Part shown: positions 35,538 to 45,808 of the stretch, in pieces
Numbering within the stretch: the first letter of the stretch is position 1
How the letters are laid out: each line of letters opens with the position of its first letter
NCBI GenBank assembly: GCA_016214905.1
Contig: JACRMQ010000007.1
Location: 1,253,695 to 1,317,694, forward strand
Direction of reading: 5' to 3'
Source of the DNA: Ignavibacteriales bacterium
GTDB lineage: Bacteria > Bacteroidota > Ignavibacteria > UBA10030 > SZUA-254
Length of the DNA: 64,000 nt
Notes under the pieces: model-generated
The model's database searches: none
Told to the model about the DNA's origin: nothing
The model's input: only the letters and a program-made list of their open reading frames with translations
Made by a program: the position numbers and the translations under genes

Positions 35538-35750
35538 TGAATGCCTTTCGTTGAAAAATAACGGTCGATATTGTTGCAATAATATAAGAAAATTCTCTGA
35601 AATGAACGAGTTACGTCATTATCTTTTTTCAAAATCACTTAATAATCATCTTGAATCTGCTAATATCATTTTGTATATTCAATCATGCAAAAACAACTGC
35701 CTAAATTAAGCATATCCCAATAAAGTTTAATTATCCTGAAGGAGAATCAC

Positions 35751-37277
35751 ATGATCCAATTCAAAGATAGTATGTTAAAATTGATTGCAGAAACATCATC
35801 CGATTTACCACCCGATGTACGGAGAGCCATTGAACAAATGATGAAAATAGAAACACCGAAAACACAATCATCACTTGCTCTTGAGACTGTTGCAATCAAC
35901 GTCGATATGGCGAAGGATAGTGTTGCTCCTATCTGCCAGGATACCGGTATGCCTACATTTGAAATCCGAACACCTGCCGGCATTAACCAAATTATTATGG
36001 AAAAACAAATTGAAGAAGCGGTTGCAGAAGCCACGAAACAGGGCAAACTCCGCCCGAATTCTGTTGATTCTCTTACCGGAAAAAATAGCGGGAATAATCT
36101 TGGACCCGGCACTCCGGTTATACATTTTCATCAATGGCAAAACGATGATGAAATTGAAATCAAGCTTTTACTTAAAGGTGGCGGATGCGAAAATAAGAAT
36201 ATTCAATATTCCCTTCCCGCTGAGTTACCGAATTTAGGCAGAGCCGATAGAAGTATCGATGGTATCAGAAAATGTATCATGCACGCTGTATGGCAAGCAC
36301 AAGGTCATGGTTGCAGCGTGGGCGCGATAGGTGTTGGAATAGGCGGCGATAGAACAACCGGTTACGCATTAGCGAAACAACAACTATTTCGTCTGCTTGA
36401 TGATGTAAACCCTAATCCGGAACTTGCGAAACTTGAAAACTACATCATGGATAACGCGAATAAACTTGGTGTTGGTATGATGGGATTTGGCGGGAAATCG
36501 ACACTGATTGGTTGCAAAATTGGAATGTATAACCGATTACCTGCCAGCTTTTTCGTATCGGTTGCTTATGATTGCTGGGCATTTAGACGGCTCGGTGTTG
36601 TCGTCGATGCAAAAACCGGTTCGATAAAAAGATGGTTGTATAAAGATGAAAAACCATCACCGCGCATGACAAAAGAAACTCAACTTCCGCTCACCGGTAA
36701 AGAAATATCACTGACGACGCCGCTTAAGGAAGATCAAATAAGAAAATTAAAAGTTGGAGATATTGTTTTATTGAATGGTACGATTCACACCGGGCGCGAC
36801 GCATTGCATCATTATTTAATGGTGCACGATTCTCCGGTTAATTTGCGCGGCGGAGCAATTTATCATTGCGGTCCTGTTGCCTTGAAGAAAGATGATAAAT
36901 GGTTTATGAATGCGGCAGGTCCAACAACCAGCGGCCGGGAAGAACCGTATCAGGCAGATGTCATTAAAAAGTTTGGTGTCCGTTTGGTGATCGGGAAAGG
37001 TGGCATGGGCGCGAAAACACTTGCCGCTCTTAAAGAACATGGCGCGGTTTATTTGAATGCGATCGGCGGTGCGGCTCAATATTATACAAAATGTATTACC
37101 GAAGTTACAGGTGTAGATTTCCTTGAGTTCGGAATACCCGAAGCAATGTGGCATATAACAGTTAAAGATTTCCCGGCAATTGTCACAATGGATTCTCACG
37201 GAAATAGTTTGCATGCGGATGTGGAAAAGGCAACTGCAGTAGAACTTGCGAAGCACGCGGAACCCGTAAAATTATGA
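35751..37277 (+). CDS. Fumarate hydratase, class I (iron-sulfur)
   Basis: 508-residue class I fumarase with alpha and beta parts in one chain, catalysing fumarate + water = malate in the TCA cycle. Cluster and substrate motifs: ICQDTGMP (Cys 62), GGGCENKN, GHGCSVGAIGVGIGGDR; the C-terminal beta domain carries GRDALHHYL and GPTTSGREEPYQ. AAGGAG lies 6 bases before the ATG. Oxygen sensitivity is expected of the 4Fe-4S enzyme. Confidence 0.93.
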   Translation: MIQFKDSMLKLIAETSSDLPPDVRRAIEQMMKIETPKTQSSLALETVAINVDMAKDSVAPICQDTGMPTFEIRTPAGINQIIMEKQIEEAVAEATKQGKLRPNSVDSLTGKNSGNNLGPGTPVIHFHQWQNDDEIEIKLLLKGGGCENKNIQYSLPAELPNLGRADRSIDGIRKCIMHAVWQAQGHGCSVGAIGVGIGGDRTTGYALAKQQLFRLLDDVNPNPELAKLENYIMDNANKLGVGMMGFGGKSTLIGCKIGMYNRLPASFFVSVAYDCWAFRRLGVVVDAKTGSIKRWLYKDEKPSPRMTKETQLPLTGKEISLTTPLKEDQIRKLKVGDIVLLNGTIHTGRDALHHYLMVHDSPVNLRGGAIYHCGPVALKKDDKWFMNAAGPTTSGREEPYQADVIKKFGVRLVIGKGGMGAKTLAALKEHGAVYLNAIGGAAQYYTKCITEVTGVDFLEFGIPEAMWHITVKDFPAIVTMDSHGNSLHADVEKATAVELAKHAEPVKL

Positions 37278-37340
37278 ACTAAATAAAATGAACTGATTGA
37301 TTTTTAAATCATTGTTTATATTTGTTCGGAAAGGAAAATA

Positions 37341-37580
37341 ATGTCGGATTTGATCATGATAAAAAATTTTCCAAACCGATTGACTGCTGAGATGGCACAA
37401 CAATCTCTCGAAGCCGAAGGCATTCATTCGATAATTAAAGCTCCCGATTATGGCTTCGCGGGTGCAGCAGCCGGCGGGGGCTTCGATTTATTCAGCGGTC
37501 AGGGGGTTGATTTATACGTTGAAGAACAATTCGCGGAGGTTGCAGAGGAAATTGTCAGAGAACAATATGATGGAATTTAA
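37341..37580 (+). CDS. DUF2007 small protein
   Basis: 79 residues with the DUF2007 fold pattern: KNFPNRLTAEMAQQSLEAEGI then ..VDLYVEEQFAEVAEEIV. Sometimes called a putative signal-transducing protein; no activity is known. It lies 63 bases after the fumarase gene, possibly on the same transcript. Confidence 0.65.
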   Translation: MSDLIMIKNFPNRLTAEMAQQSLEAEGIHSIIKAPDYGFAGAAAGGGFDLFSGQGVDLYVEEQFAEVAEEIVREQYDGI

Positions 37581-37712
37581 TCTATGAACTGTTTAATTTC
37601 ACAAACAACCGACGATTTTCTGTATAGTGTTTGAATAGCAAGAAATGAATTAGTAATTATCGATAATGTTTTCTAAGATTCCATACAAATTAAATAAAAC
37701 TTGGATTATCAA

Positions 37713-38861
37713 ATGCGTTATTCTAAATTCTTATTATCCCTTTTGTTGGGATGCATCATGCTAAACAGCAGTTCTTGCGCAGACGCCGATGTTTCTGTAA
37801 CGATTATTGTTAAAGTACCCCCAGCAACACCAGCCGAAAGTAAATTGTATATCGCCGGTAATCACAAACTCGCCGGTGATTGGAATCCCGCACAAATAAA
37901 AATGGATAAGATATCTGATTCCACCTGGAGTATCATTCTCAAATTACCAAAAGAATTCTTTTTCGAGTTCAAGATAACACGCGGATCATGGACAACTCAA
38001 GCGATTTATAACGAAGGAATAATATCATCTAATAATTCGTTATTGGTAAAATCTGATACTACATTAACTTTGGCACCTTTATCCTGGCAAGATATTAATT
38101 TCAAATTGTCGGGAGGTATCAAAGGGACTGTTGAATATCATAAACAATTAATCGGGGAAGGATTGAACTATCCCCGCGATTTGATCGTGTGGCTGCCACC
38201 TTCGTATGAAACCGATACACTTAAATATTACCCGGTTCTTTACATGCATGACGGGCAAAATGTTTTCGATCCGGCAACATCATTTATCGGGTACGATTGG
38301 CATGTTGACGAGGTTGCTGACAGTTTGATTAAAGCGGGTAAGATTCAAGAAATGATTGTTGTAGGAGTGTATAACACACCGGATCGCAGTGATGAATACA
38401 GCGATACAAAATTAGGTCGTGCTTACATGAAATTTATTATTGAAAAAGTTAAACCTTTGATTGACACAACATATCGTACCTTCCCGGATCGTGTCAATAC
38501 ATCCACAATGGGTTCATCTATGGGCGGATTGATTTCTTTTTTGTTAGTATGGAATCATAGCGAAATATTTTCGCAGGCTGGCTGCATATCGCCCGTATTC
38601 CGGGATGCCCTGACGAATGCAGTGGAGAAATACGAAGGTTACGATAAACAAATTCGCATTTATATCGACAATGGCGGTATTGGTTTAGATAAAGAACTTC
38701 AACCCGGTTGCGATAGGATGTTAGTATCATTACAGACGATTGGTTATTCAATCGGTAAAAATCTTGAATGGTATCTTGATGCGAACGCCGAACATAATGA
38801 GCATGCTTGGGCTGCCCGTGTATGGCGCCCATTGCTGTTTATGTACGGAATAGACAAATAG
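37713..38861 (+). CDS. Lipoprotein esterase with starch-binding-like domain
   Basis: 382 residues from ATG 37713 (an in-frame TTG at 37701 has no SD). Lipobox Cys in LNSSSC; an N-terminal CBM20/48-like beta domain (about 30-115: VKVPPATPAESKLYIAG, W..A), then an esterase (Fes/EstD-like alpha/beta hydrolase): LYMHDGQNVFDP, GSSMGG nucleophile elbow, and a C-terminal His in NEHAW. It may remove acyl groups from polysaccharide or siderophore esters (inference). Confidence 0.75.
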   Translation: MRYSKFLLSLLLGCIMLNSSSCADADVSVTIIVKVPPATPAESKLYIAGNHKLAGDWNPAQIKMDKISDSTWSIILKLPKEFFFEFKITRGSWTTQAIYNEGIISSNNSLLVKSDTTLTLAPLSWQDINFKLSGGIKGTVEYHKQLIGEGLNYPRDLIVWLPPSYETDTLKYYPVLYMHDGQNVFDPATSFIGYDWHVDEVADSLIKAGKIQEMIVVGVYNTPDRSDEYSDTKLGRAYMKFIIEKVKPLIDTTYRTFPDRVNTSTMGSSMGGLISFLLVWNHSEIFSQAGCISPVFRDALTNAVEKYEGYDKQIRIYIDNGGIGLDKELQPGCDRMLVSLQTIGYSIGKNLEWYLDANAEHNEHAWAARVWRPLLFMYGIDK

Positions 38862-38872
38862 AGTAACATCTG

Positions 38873-39223
38873 ATGTATTCGTCATCCGTCAAAGTGAAAG
38901 ACCGATATCGGATAATCCTTGACAGTGTGGGAAAAATTCCGAAAGGAAAAGTTGTAACCTATGGTGATATTGCCCGACTAAGTGGCTTGATTAATTGTGC
39001 AAGGATTGTTGGTTATGCTTTGCGGTCACTGCCTGAAAATTCAAAGATCCCCTGGTATCGTGTTGTGAACTCTCAAGGTAAAATATCTTTCCCGATCAAT
39101 TCATCAAACCATCAGATGCAAAGAATGTTGCTTGAGGATGAAGGAATAATTTTTAGGAATAATAAGATAAATTTAGAAAAATACGGTTGGTTAAAATATG
39201 TAAAAGGAAAAAGGAGACGGTGA
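38873..39223 (+). CDS. Alkyltransferase-like (MGMT-fold) protein
   Basis: 116 residues matching the DNA-binding half of O6-alkylguanine methyltransferases: IPKGKVVTYGDIARLSG and ARIVGYALRSLPE. The reactive Cys of PCHRV is replaced by Trp in PWYRVV, the hallmark of ATL proteins, which bind alkylated bases and hand them to nucleotide excision repair rather than repairing directly. Overlaps the next gene by four bases (GTGA). Confidence 0.85.
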   Translation: MYSSSVKVKDRYRIILDSVGKIPKGKVVTYGDIARLSGLINCARIVGYALRSLPENSKIPWYRVVNSQGKISFPINSSNHQMQRMLLEDEGIIFRNNKINLEKYGWLKYVKGKRRR

Positions 39224-39723
39224 AAAAAGTCGAAATTCCAATCACACACGCGGTACGCTTTCTTCGTGATAATAAAATTCCATTTGAGCCACATTTTTAT
39301 ACATACGAAGAACGTGGCGGAACGAAAGTTGCGGCGCGGGAGTTAAATGTTGCCGATCACCTGGTTATCAAAACAATCTTATTTATGACAGATGAGAAAA
39401 AACCGCTTATAATGTTAATGCACGGCGATATGGAAGTTTCTGCAAAAAACCTGGCGCGAAATATTGGTGTGAAATCGGTTATACCTGCGGATGCCCGGAA
39501 TGCGGAAAAGCTGACCGGTTATCAATTCGGGGGGATGTCACCGTTCGGACCTCGGACAAAGATAAATATTTATGTTGAGGAATCTATTTTAAAAGAAGAA
39601 ATAATTTATATCAATGGAGGAAAAAGAGGATTTCTTGTGGCAATTCAACCTCATTGGCTTGAAACGCTAAATCCGATAATGATTTCCGTTGGGATTGATG
39701 AACATCCGAAGTGCATTGTTTGA
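39220..39723 (+). CDS. YbaK/EbsC-type aminoacyl-tRNA deacylase
   Basis: 167 residues from GTG 39220, which overlaps the ATL stop; AAGGAG lies three bases upstream, tight but the only fit. An in-frame TTG at 39187 would sit inside the ATL gene. YbaK-fold motifs: THAVRFLRDNKIPFEPH, VIKTILFM, GGMSPFG. Family members hydrolyse mischarged tRNA (for example Cys-tRNA-Pro). Confidence 0.85.
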   Translation: MKKVEIPITHAVRFLRDNKIPFEPHFYTYEERGGTKVAARELNVADHLVIKTILFMTDEKKPLIMLMHGDMEVSAKNLARNIGVKSVIPADARNAEKLTGYQFGGMSPFGPRTKINIYVEESILKEEIIYINGGKRGFLVAIQPHWLETLNPIMISVGIDEHPKCIV

Positions 39724-39761
39724 ATACTTCTTTTTAGAATGCCAACCTCCCTGAGTTGTAT

Positions 39762-39776
39762 ATCACGCATAGTGAT
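39762..39776. promoter_or_regulatory. Small inverted repeat, possible operator
   Basis: ATCAC-GCATA-GTGAT, about 65 bases before the 47-residue ORF. No confident regulator match. Confidence 0.2.
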
Positions 39777-39840
39777 TCATATCAAATAAACAGTTTAAAA
39801 ATGTCTTAAATTAATATCAGTAAAAATTTGAAAGGCACAG

Positions 39841-39984
39841 ATGGAATTTATCAACTATATATCGATGATTGAGAATACAATTTTAATCGGAACGCTTCTG
39901 TTCTTAATCGGAAGCGGAGTGGCGAAGTTTATGAATACCGTGGTTGTACGACTTAGCAAGGATTTTGTCAGCATCTTCTTCTAA
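39841..39984 (+). CDS. 47-residue single-helix membrane protein
   Basis: Short open frame from ATG 39841 to TAA 39984 with AAAGG seven bases upstream and a strong terminator 28 bases after the stop. One clear transmembrane segment (about 13-27, TILIGTLLFLIGSGV) flanked by a charged tail. No family recognised; the SD and terminator support real expression. Confidence 0.55.
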   Translation: MEFINYISMIENTILIGTLLFLIGSGVAKFMNTVVVRLSKDFVSIFF

Positions 39985-40011
39985 CCTAAACCCTTATACG
40001 TACGAATAATC

Positions 40012-40043
40012 AATCCCGGAGCGAAAGATCCGGGATTTTTTAT
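40012..40043 (+). terminator. Rho-independent terminator
   Basis: AATCCCGGA (40012-40020), loop GCGAAAGA, TCCGGGATT (40029-40037), then TTTTTATTT. Confidence 0.85.
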
Positions 40044-40122
40044 TTCCCGAAAAATCTTTGTAAATTAATCTGTTAATTATGCTTCACAGTTGTCCTGGGA
40101 GTCATTTCGATAATATTTCAAT

Positions 40123-40194
40123 GCTGAAGTAGCTCAGTGGTAGAGCAGCTGATTCGTAATCAGCAGGTCGTGGGTTCAACTCCCACCTTCAGCT
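40123..40194 (+). tRNA. tRNA-Thr (CGT)
   Basis: Full cloverleaf of 72 bases: acceptor GCTGAAG/CTTCAGC with discriminator T, D arm GCTC..GAGC, anticodon stem GCTGA/TCAGC with loop TTCGTAA (anticodon CGT), T arm GTGGG TTCAACT CCCAC. CCA is not encoded. Confidence 0.95.
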
Positions 40195-40273
40195 CTCATT
40201 TTATTTTGGTTCACCAATTAAATTAATTAATTAAGAATAGGTTTCGGGATAAACTGTTTCGCCATAAGCGGGA

Positions 40274-40329
40274 TGGGTTCTCAGCCGAAGGCTGATCCGC
40301 CTCTGGCGGAAACTCCCACCTTCAGCTCT
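40274..40329 (+). repeat. tRNA-Thr 3'-end copy split by a 30-base double palindrome
   Basis: TGGGTTC (40274-40280) and AACTCCCACCTTCAGCTCT (40311-40329) together repeat bases 40171-40196 of the tRNA and its flank. Exactly between them, at the T loop, sit two abutting 15-base hairpins, TCAGCC-GAA-GGCTGA and TCCGCC-TCT-GGCGGA. The remainder of 39985-40374 beyond the terminator, tRNA and this copy is AT-rich with no gene seen. Confidence 0.75.
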
Positions 40330-40374
40330 GATTCTTCCCTTATTGTTCAATTAAAACCATCTACAATAAACTTA

Positions 40375-42504
40375 TTACTTTATGACTTTTTGAAGCTTTT
40401 GAATACGCTCATGTACTTCGATTGCCTTTCTACTCTGGGGTGGTAGAATTGCATAATATCTTTTTAATACATCAATAAGCTTTCCATCGTTCTTTTGTTC
40501 GGAAAACAATTCAATCAATTCCAGATAAGCAGGTCCAAAGTCTTGTTTGTATTCTATCGCTTTGTAAAGTGCGGCTTCAGCGGGAGGAAATTTTTTCAAA
40601 CCGCGTAGAGCTTTTGACCCTAAAATATATACATAAAGTTGCTTTGGGTCTTGCTGTAAAGATAATCCTAAATGTTTCAATGCCTCTTCATATTTTTCTT
40701 CACTTAAAAGTAACTCTCCGAGCAGATTGCGGAGGGGAAGATTTTGGTATTCAACTGATAGGATTTCTTCCGTAACCTGTACCGCTTTCTCAATCTTATT
40801 TTTCTTAACAAGAATATTATCCAATCCTTTCAAAAAGTTACTTATCCGTGAGCTCTCGGGACTGGCATTGAAACGCTGGAATAGATCGCTGCTGAATTTC
40901 GCACGGTTCGAGGAATCAGGATATTTGTATATCCAAAATGATGGTCCTGTTTGATTTTCATTCGCATGAATTTCGTAAACTAATTTCCATCTCGATTGTA
41001 AACTGTCGTAAAAAGGAAGGATCGCTTTGTACTTCATCGGTTCCTGAGCATATCTTTCTTTGTCGTAAGAAGAGGTGACAAGAATATCCATATCTTCATA
41101 CCAGCGAGCATCGTAGAAAGCCGCAACCCGCTCCGATTCAAAAGCCAGAAATGGAATATCGAAAATTGTATAACTTCCATCTCTGATATCAACACCGAAC
41201 GGACCAGTCGCGATGACTGAATTGCATGGTACATTATTTCTCATCCATGTTTTTGTGATCGTTCGGGTATCCGGTAGTCCCAGTGATTTTAAATAATTGA
41301 ACGAATAGAATAAAGGGTGAATCATTACGGTCAAACATATTACGGATAACAGGACTGTTTGACTTGTCGGATTTATTTTAAAATGTTTCCATACTTTTGA
41401 TTTGCTGACTTCTATAGCTGAGAGGAATTTGTCTATACCCATCGCTCCAATCACCGCAATCATCGGAAATATTGGCAGAATATACCTCTCGGCTCGCATC
41501 ACCCATGTTGATACGACTACTAAAAACAAAAGAGGATAAATTAGAAGGAGTAATTCTTTTCGTTTTTGTTCTTTCAAAATAATTATTATGCTGAGAAGTG
41601 AGACAATATAAAATATCCATCCGAAGTTTCCGGGTATTGCATCGAGGAAATAATAATAAAGTGTGCTTTTAGATTCCGGGACACCAAGGTGCCCGCCCGC
41701 CATATGTTGCTGCTCGAACGAAAAATCTTTCTCAAAAGCGTTGGGAGTCAGGAGAATGAAAGGATTCAAAATCATAAATAGTCCTAATGCTATCATCAAT
41801 CCTATGATGAGTCGCTGATCTTTCAATGTCCGAATGCCGGCTCTGAGATTATCAGACCGCATTATGTGTGTTGCGATCAGAAATATAATTAGAAACGCCC
41901 CGGTATATTTCGATGAAGTAGCAAGCCCTATGCTGATGCCCGCAAGATAATACCACTTTGATTTTGGATTTGAGTATATCCTGAAAATATACAAAACAGC
42001 GAGAGTGCTGAAGAAAGTTAATATTGTATCGACCTGAATCAGATGTGAAAATTTTATATGCAACGGATTCACAGCGAGTATCAACGCGGTGATAATGGCT
42101 GTTCGTCTATTGAAAAATTCATTCGCGAATCGGTATATGACAAGAATGATCCCAATCTCGAAGATTGCATCCACTGCACGCGCCGTGCAAACGAGCGGGG
42201 TGATAGTTGCGCCGAAATCATTAATGGTTGTGTAGAAACCAAATACATTTCCGATCCCGAAATGTATCATCTGCGCCACGAACTGTATATAAAATGTGAG
42301 AGCTGGATAGTTAAAGAATTCGGGATTGAAATTGAATCCGGGATTTCCCCAATTCCAGAATTTCCATGCGATAGTGAGCGAGGTTCCTTCTTCAAACAGT
42401 TCCGGCAGTCCCCAACCGATATGCAGAAAACGCAGAAAGCCAGCTACAATTATGATTATAATTAAGGCGATTTCATTCTTCGAAATATAAGGGAATTTAC
42501 TCAT
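40375..42504 (-). CDS. Family-39-like membrane glycosyltransferase with C-terminal TPRs
   Basis: 709 residues. About eleven transmembrane segments (1-405) with an N-terminal acidic motif LPELFEEGTSL and ..NPEFFNYPALTFYIQF in the position of PMT/ArnT signatures; the soluble C-terminal part (about 530-705) contains TPR-like repeats (EKYEEALKHLGLSLQQDP, LKKFPPAEAALYKAIE). Lipid-linked sugar transfer in the periplasm is inferred. It stands alone on the minus strand, convergent with the tRNA and divergent from atpD. Confidence 0.75.
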   Translation of the reverse strand: MSKFPYISKNEIALIIIIIVAGFLRFLHIGWGLPELFEEGTSLTIAWKFWNWGNPGFNFNPEFFNYPALTFYIQFVAQMIHFGIGNVFGFYTTINDFGATITPLVCTARAVDAIFEIGIILVIYRFANEFFNRRTAIITALILAVNPLHIKFSHLIQVDTILTFFSTLAVLYIFRIYSNPKSKWYYLAGISIGLATSSKYTGAFLIIFLIATHIMRSDNLRAGIRTLKDQRLIIGLMIALGLFMILNPFILLTPNAFEKDFSFEQQHMAGGHLGVPESKSTLYYYFLDAIPGNFGWIFYIVSLLSIIIILKEQKRKELLLLIYPLLFLVVVSTWVMRAERYILPIFPMIAVIGAMGIDKFLSAIEVSKSKVWKHFKINPTSQTVLLSVICLTVMIHPLFYSFNYLKSLGLPDTRTITKTWMRNNVPCNSVIATGPFGVDIRDGSYTIFDIPFLAFESERVAAFYDARWYEDMDILVTSSYDKERYAQEPMKYKAILPFYDSLQSRWKLVYEIHANENQTGPSFWIYKYPDSSNRAKFSSDLFQRFNASPESSRISNFLKGLDNILVKKNKIEKAVQVTEEILSVEYQNLPLRNLLGELLLSEEKYEEALKHLGLSLQQDPKQLYVYILGSKALRGLKKFPPAEAALYKAIEYKQDFGPAYLELIELFSEQKNDGKLIDVLKRYYAILPPQSRKAIEVHERIQKLQKVIK

Positions 42505-42669
42505 TGCTAATCTTTGTTTATTAGTTGAACAGGATCGGAAAATAATAAGATAAGATTTTTTTAATGAGAGAGCAATGATTTTTCTTCTTTCATATTTAGC
42601 AGGAAAGATGCTCGGTTAGTCCATCAATCTGTCTAAAATAAATTATTACTAAACTATCCGAATTAAAAA

Positions 42670-42698
42670 TTGTTTTATTTCTTCTAATTTCCTATATT
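42670..42698 (+). promoter_or_regulatory. Putative promoter of atpDC
   Basis: TTGTTT (42670-42675), 17 bases, TATATT (42693-42698), about 80 bases before the atpD ATG. The rest of 42505-42777 shows nothing else clear. Confidence 0.4.
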
Positions 42699-42774
42699 AT
42701 CAATGCTTTTTCAAGGTATATGAATAATATTCATCCTTTTCAATATAGAGTTGATTCAAGAATAATTAAGGTAG

Positions 42775-44184
<1,410 letters not shown>

Positions 44185-44190
44185 GAGTTT

Positions 44191-44604
44191 ATGTCAGAAA
44201 AGACCTTTAAGCTCGATATAGTTACTCCGGCGCGGACTGTTTTCAGCGGTGAAGTCGTTAGCTTCAGTGCCCCTGGTGTTGCCGGTGGCTTCCAAATATT
44301 ATATAACCATGCTCCAATGTTAGCTGAAATCGGAGTTGGTGAAATAAAATTTAAAAATTCCAACGATCAAGAATATTTTTACGCAACAAGTGGTGGTTAT
44401 GTCGATGTGGCGAATAATCGCGTTACTATGTTGGCTGAAACCGTTGAGCGTGCCGATGAAATCGATACCAAAAGGGCGGAAACTGCTTTCGATAAATCGC
44501 ACATTCAAATAAGCGATATCAAATCGGAAGAGAAGCGTCTTGAAATCAAACAGGCGATTGAACGAGCTCAAAATCGGATTCGCATTGCTAAAAAAAGAAA
44601 ATAA
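44191..44604 (+). CDS. atpC: ATP synthase F1 subunit epsilon
   Basis: 137 residues: N-terminal beta sandwich (FKLDIVTPARTVFSGEVVSFSAPG, GGFQILYNHAPMLAEI) and a two-helix C-terminal hairpin (about 85-137) that can inhibit ATP hydrolysis. Same operon as atpD. Confidence 0.95.
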   Translation: MSEKTFKLDIVTPARTVFSGEVVSFSAPGVAGGFQILYNHAPMLAEIGVGEIKFKNSNDQEYFYATSGGYVDVANNRVTMLAETVERADEIDTKRAETAFDKSHIQISDIKSEEKRLEIKQAIERAQNRIRIAKKRK

Positions 44605-44624
44605 TTTATCTTCTCATGTTTTTG

Positions 44625-44659
44625 ACCCACCCGATTTTTTAATCGATGTGGGTTTTTTG
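44625..44659 (+). terminator. Rho-independent terminator of atpDC
   Basis: CCCAC (44626-44630) with inner GAT, AT-rich loop, ATC and GTGGG (44648-44652), then T6. It separates atpDC from alr. Confidence 0.75.
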
Positions 44660-44676
44660 TTTATTCTTACCAAAAG

Positions 44677-45807
44677 ATGCGAATAACGCACGCCGAAATA
44701 GACGTACGAAAACTTAAGCGCAACTACCAAAATACAATAGGTGTGCTGCCGTCTAATGTTAAAGTAATGGGAATAGTCAAAGCGAACGCATATGGGCATG
44801 GTGTTCTTGAAATCTCGAGATTATTGACTGATTTCGGAATCGACTATCTCGGTGTTGGTTTTTTAGAAGAAGGAATATACTTGCGAGAAAATGGATTGAC
44901 GGTGCCTATTCTAGTTTTAGGTGGTGTACTTGATAATCAAATTCGCTCTTTCCTCGATAACAATCTCGATATTACAGTTTCATCGTTGGAAATTGCTGAA
45001 CGGATCGAACACGAAGTTATTAAGGATAAAAATTTCAAAGCGCGGATTCATTTGAAAATTGATACAGGCATGGAACGGATCGGCGTTCATTTGGAAAATG
45101 CACTTCCATTCATTGAACGAGTTTGCCGCATGAAGCATCTGGATATTGTGGGAATCTACAGTCATTTTGCCTCAGCCGATGAGCGCGATAAAGCATACAC
45201 ACATTATCAGTTAGATCGTTTCCAATCGCTTTTGAAAAAAATCAATGCGATGGGGATCGATATTCCATTAAAACATATCGCAAATAGTGGAGCGATAATA
45301 GATATGCCCGAAACTTATTTAACTATGGTCAGGCCCGGAATTATGTTGTATGGAATATATCCGTCGCTTGAAACGACTGAACGAATTCCAATAGAACCCG
45401 TTCTCTCGCTAAAGTCGAAAGTTGTCTTCATCAAAGAAGTTCCTGCAAACACAAGTATCAGTTACGGCAGAAAATATTTCACATCGAAGCGTACTAAAAT
45501 CGCTACGATTCCGGTTGGTTATGGAGATGGATATAGCCGCCGACTTACAAACAACAGTGAGGTGCTGATTGCAGGTAAACGATATCCGGTGGTGGGCGTG
45601 ATTTGCATGGATCAAATGATGGTCGATATCGGATATGACGCGAACATCCATGTGGGTGAGGATGTATTACTTATCGGAGATTCTGCCGGCGAGAGAATAT
45701 CCGCATGGGAATTAGCGGAACGTGTTGGAACAAATCCGTACGAATTATTAACTGGCATCGCGACCCGCGTGCCTCGAGTATTTATTAATGAAAATGGAGG
45801 GGATTAA
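44677..45807 (+). CDS. alr: Alanine racemase
   Basis: PLP enzyme making D-alanine for peptidoglycan. 376 residues: PLP-binding Lys 35 in VKANAYGHG, catalytic Tyr in the SISYGRKY segment, RPGIMLYG and C-terminal VGVICMDQMMVD. It follows the atpDC terminator closely, so its promoter must lie within or just before that terminator. One base separates its stop from the manC start. Confidence 0.95.
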   Translation: MRITHAEIDVRKLKRNYQNTIGVLPSNVKVMGIVKANAYGHGVLEISRLLTDFGIDYLGVGFLEEGIYLRENGLTVPILVLGGVLDNQIRSFLDNNLDITVSSLEIAERIEHEVIKDKNFKARIHLKIDTGMERIGVHLENALPFIERVCRMKHLDIVGIYSHFASADERDKAYTHYQLDRFQSLLKKINAMGIDIPLKHIANSGAIIDMPETYLTMVRPGIMLYGIYPSLETTERIPIEPVLSLKSKVVFIKEVPANTSISYGRKYFTSKRTKIATIPVGYGDGYSRRLTNNSEVLIAGKRYPVVGVICMDQMMVDIGYDANIHVGEDVLLIGDSAGERISAWELAERVGTNPYELLTGIATRVPRVFINENGGD

Positions 45808-45808
45808 A

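Noticed and set aside
40178-40329. Attachment sites of an integrated phage or island at tRNA-Thr
   Set aside because: The repeats are only 133 bases apart, with no integrase or cargo between them; only a tRNA-end copy with a palindrome insertion is supported.
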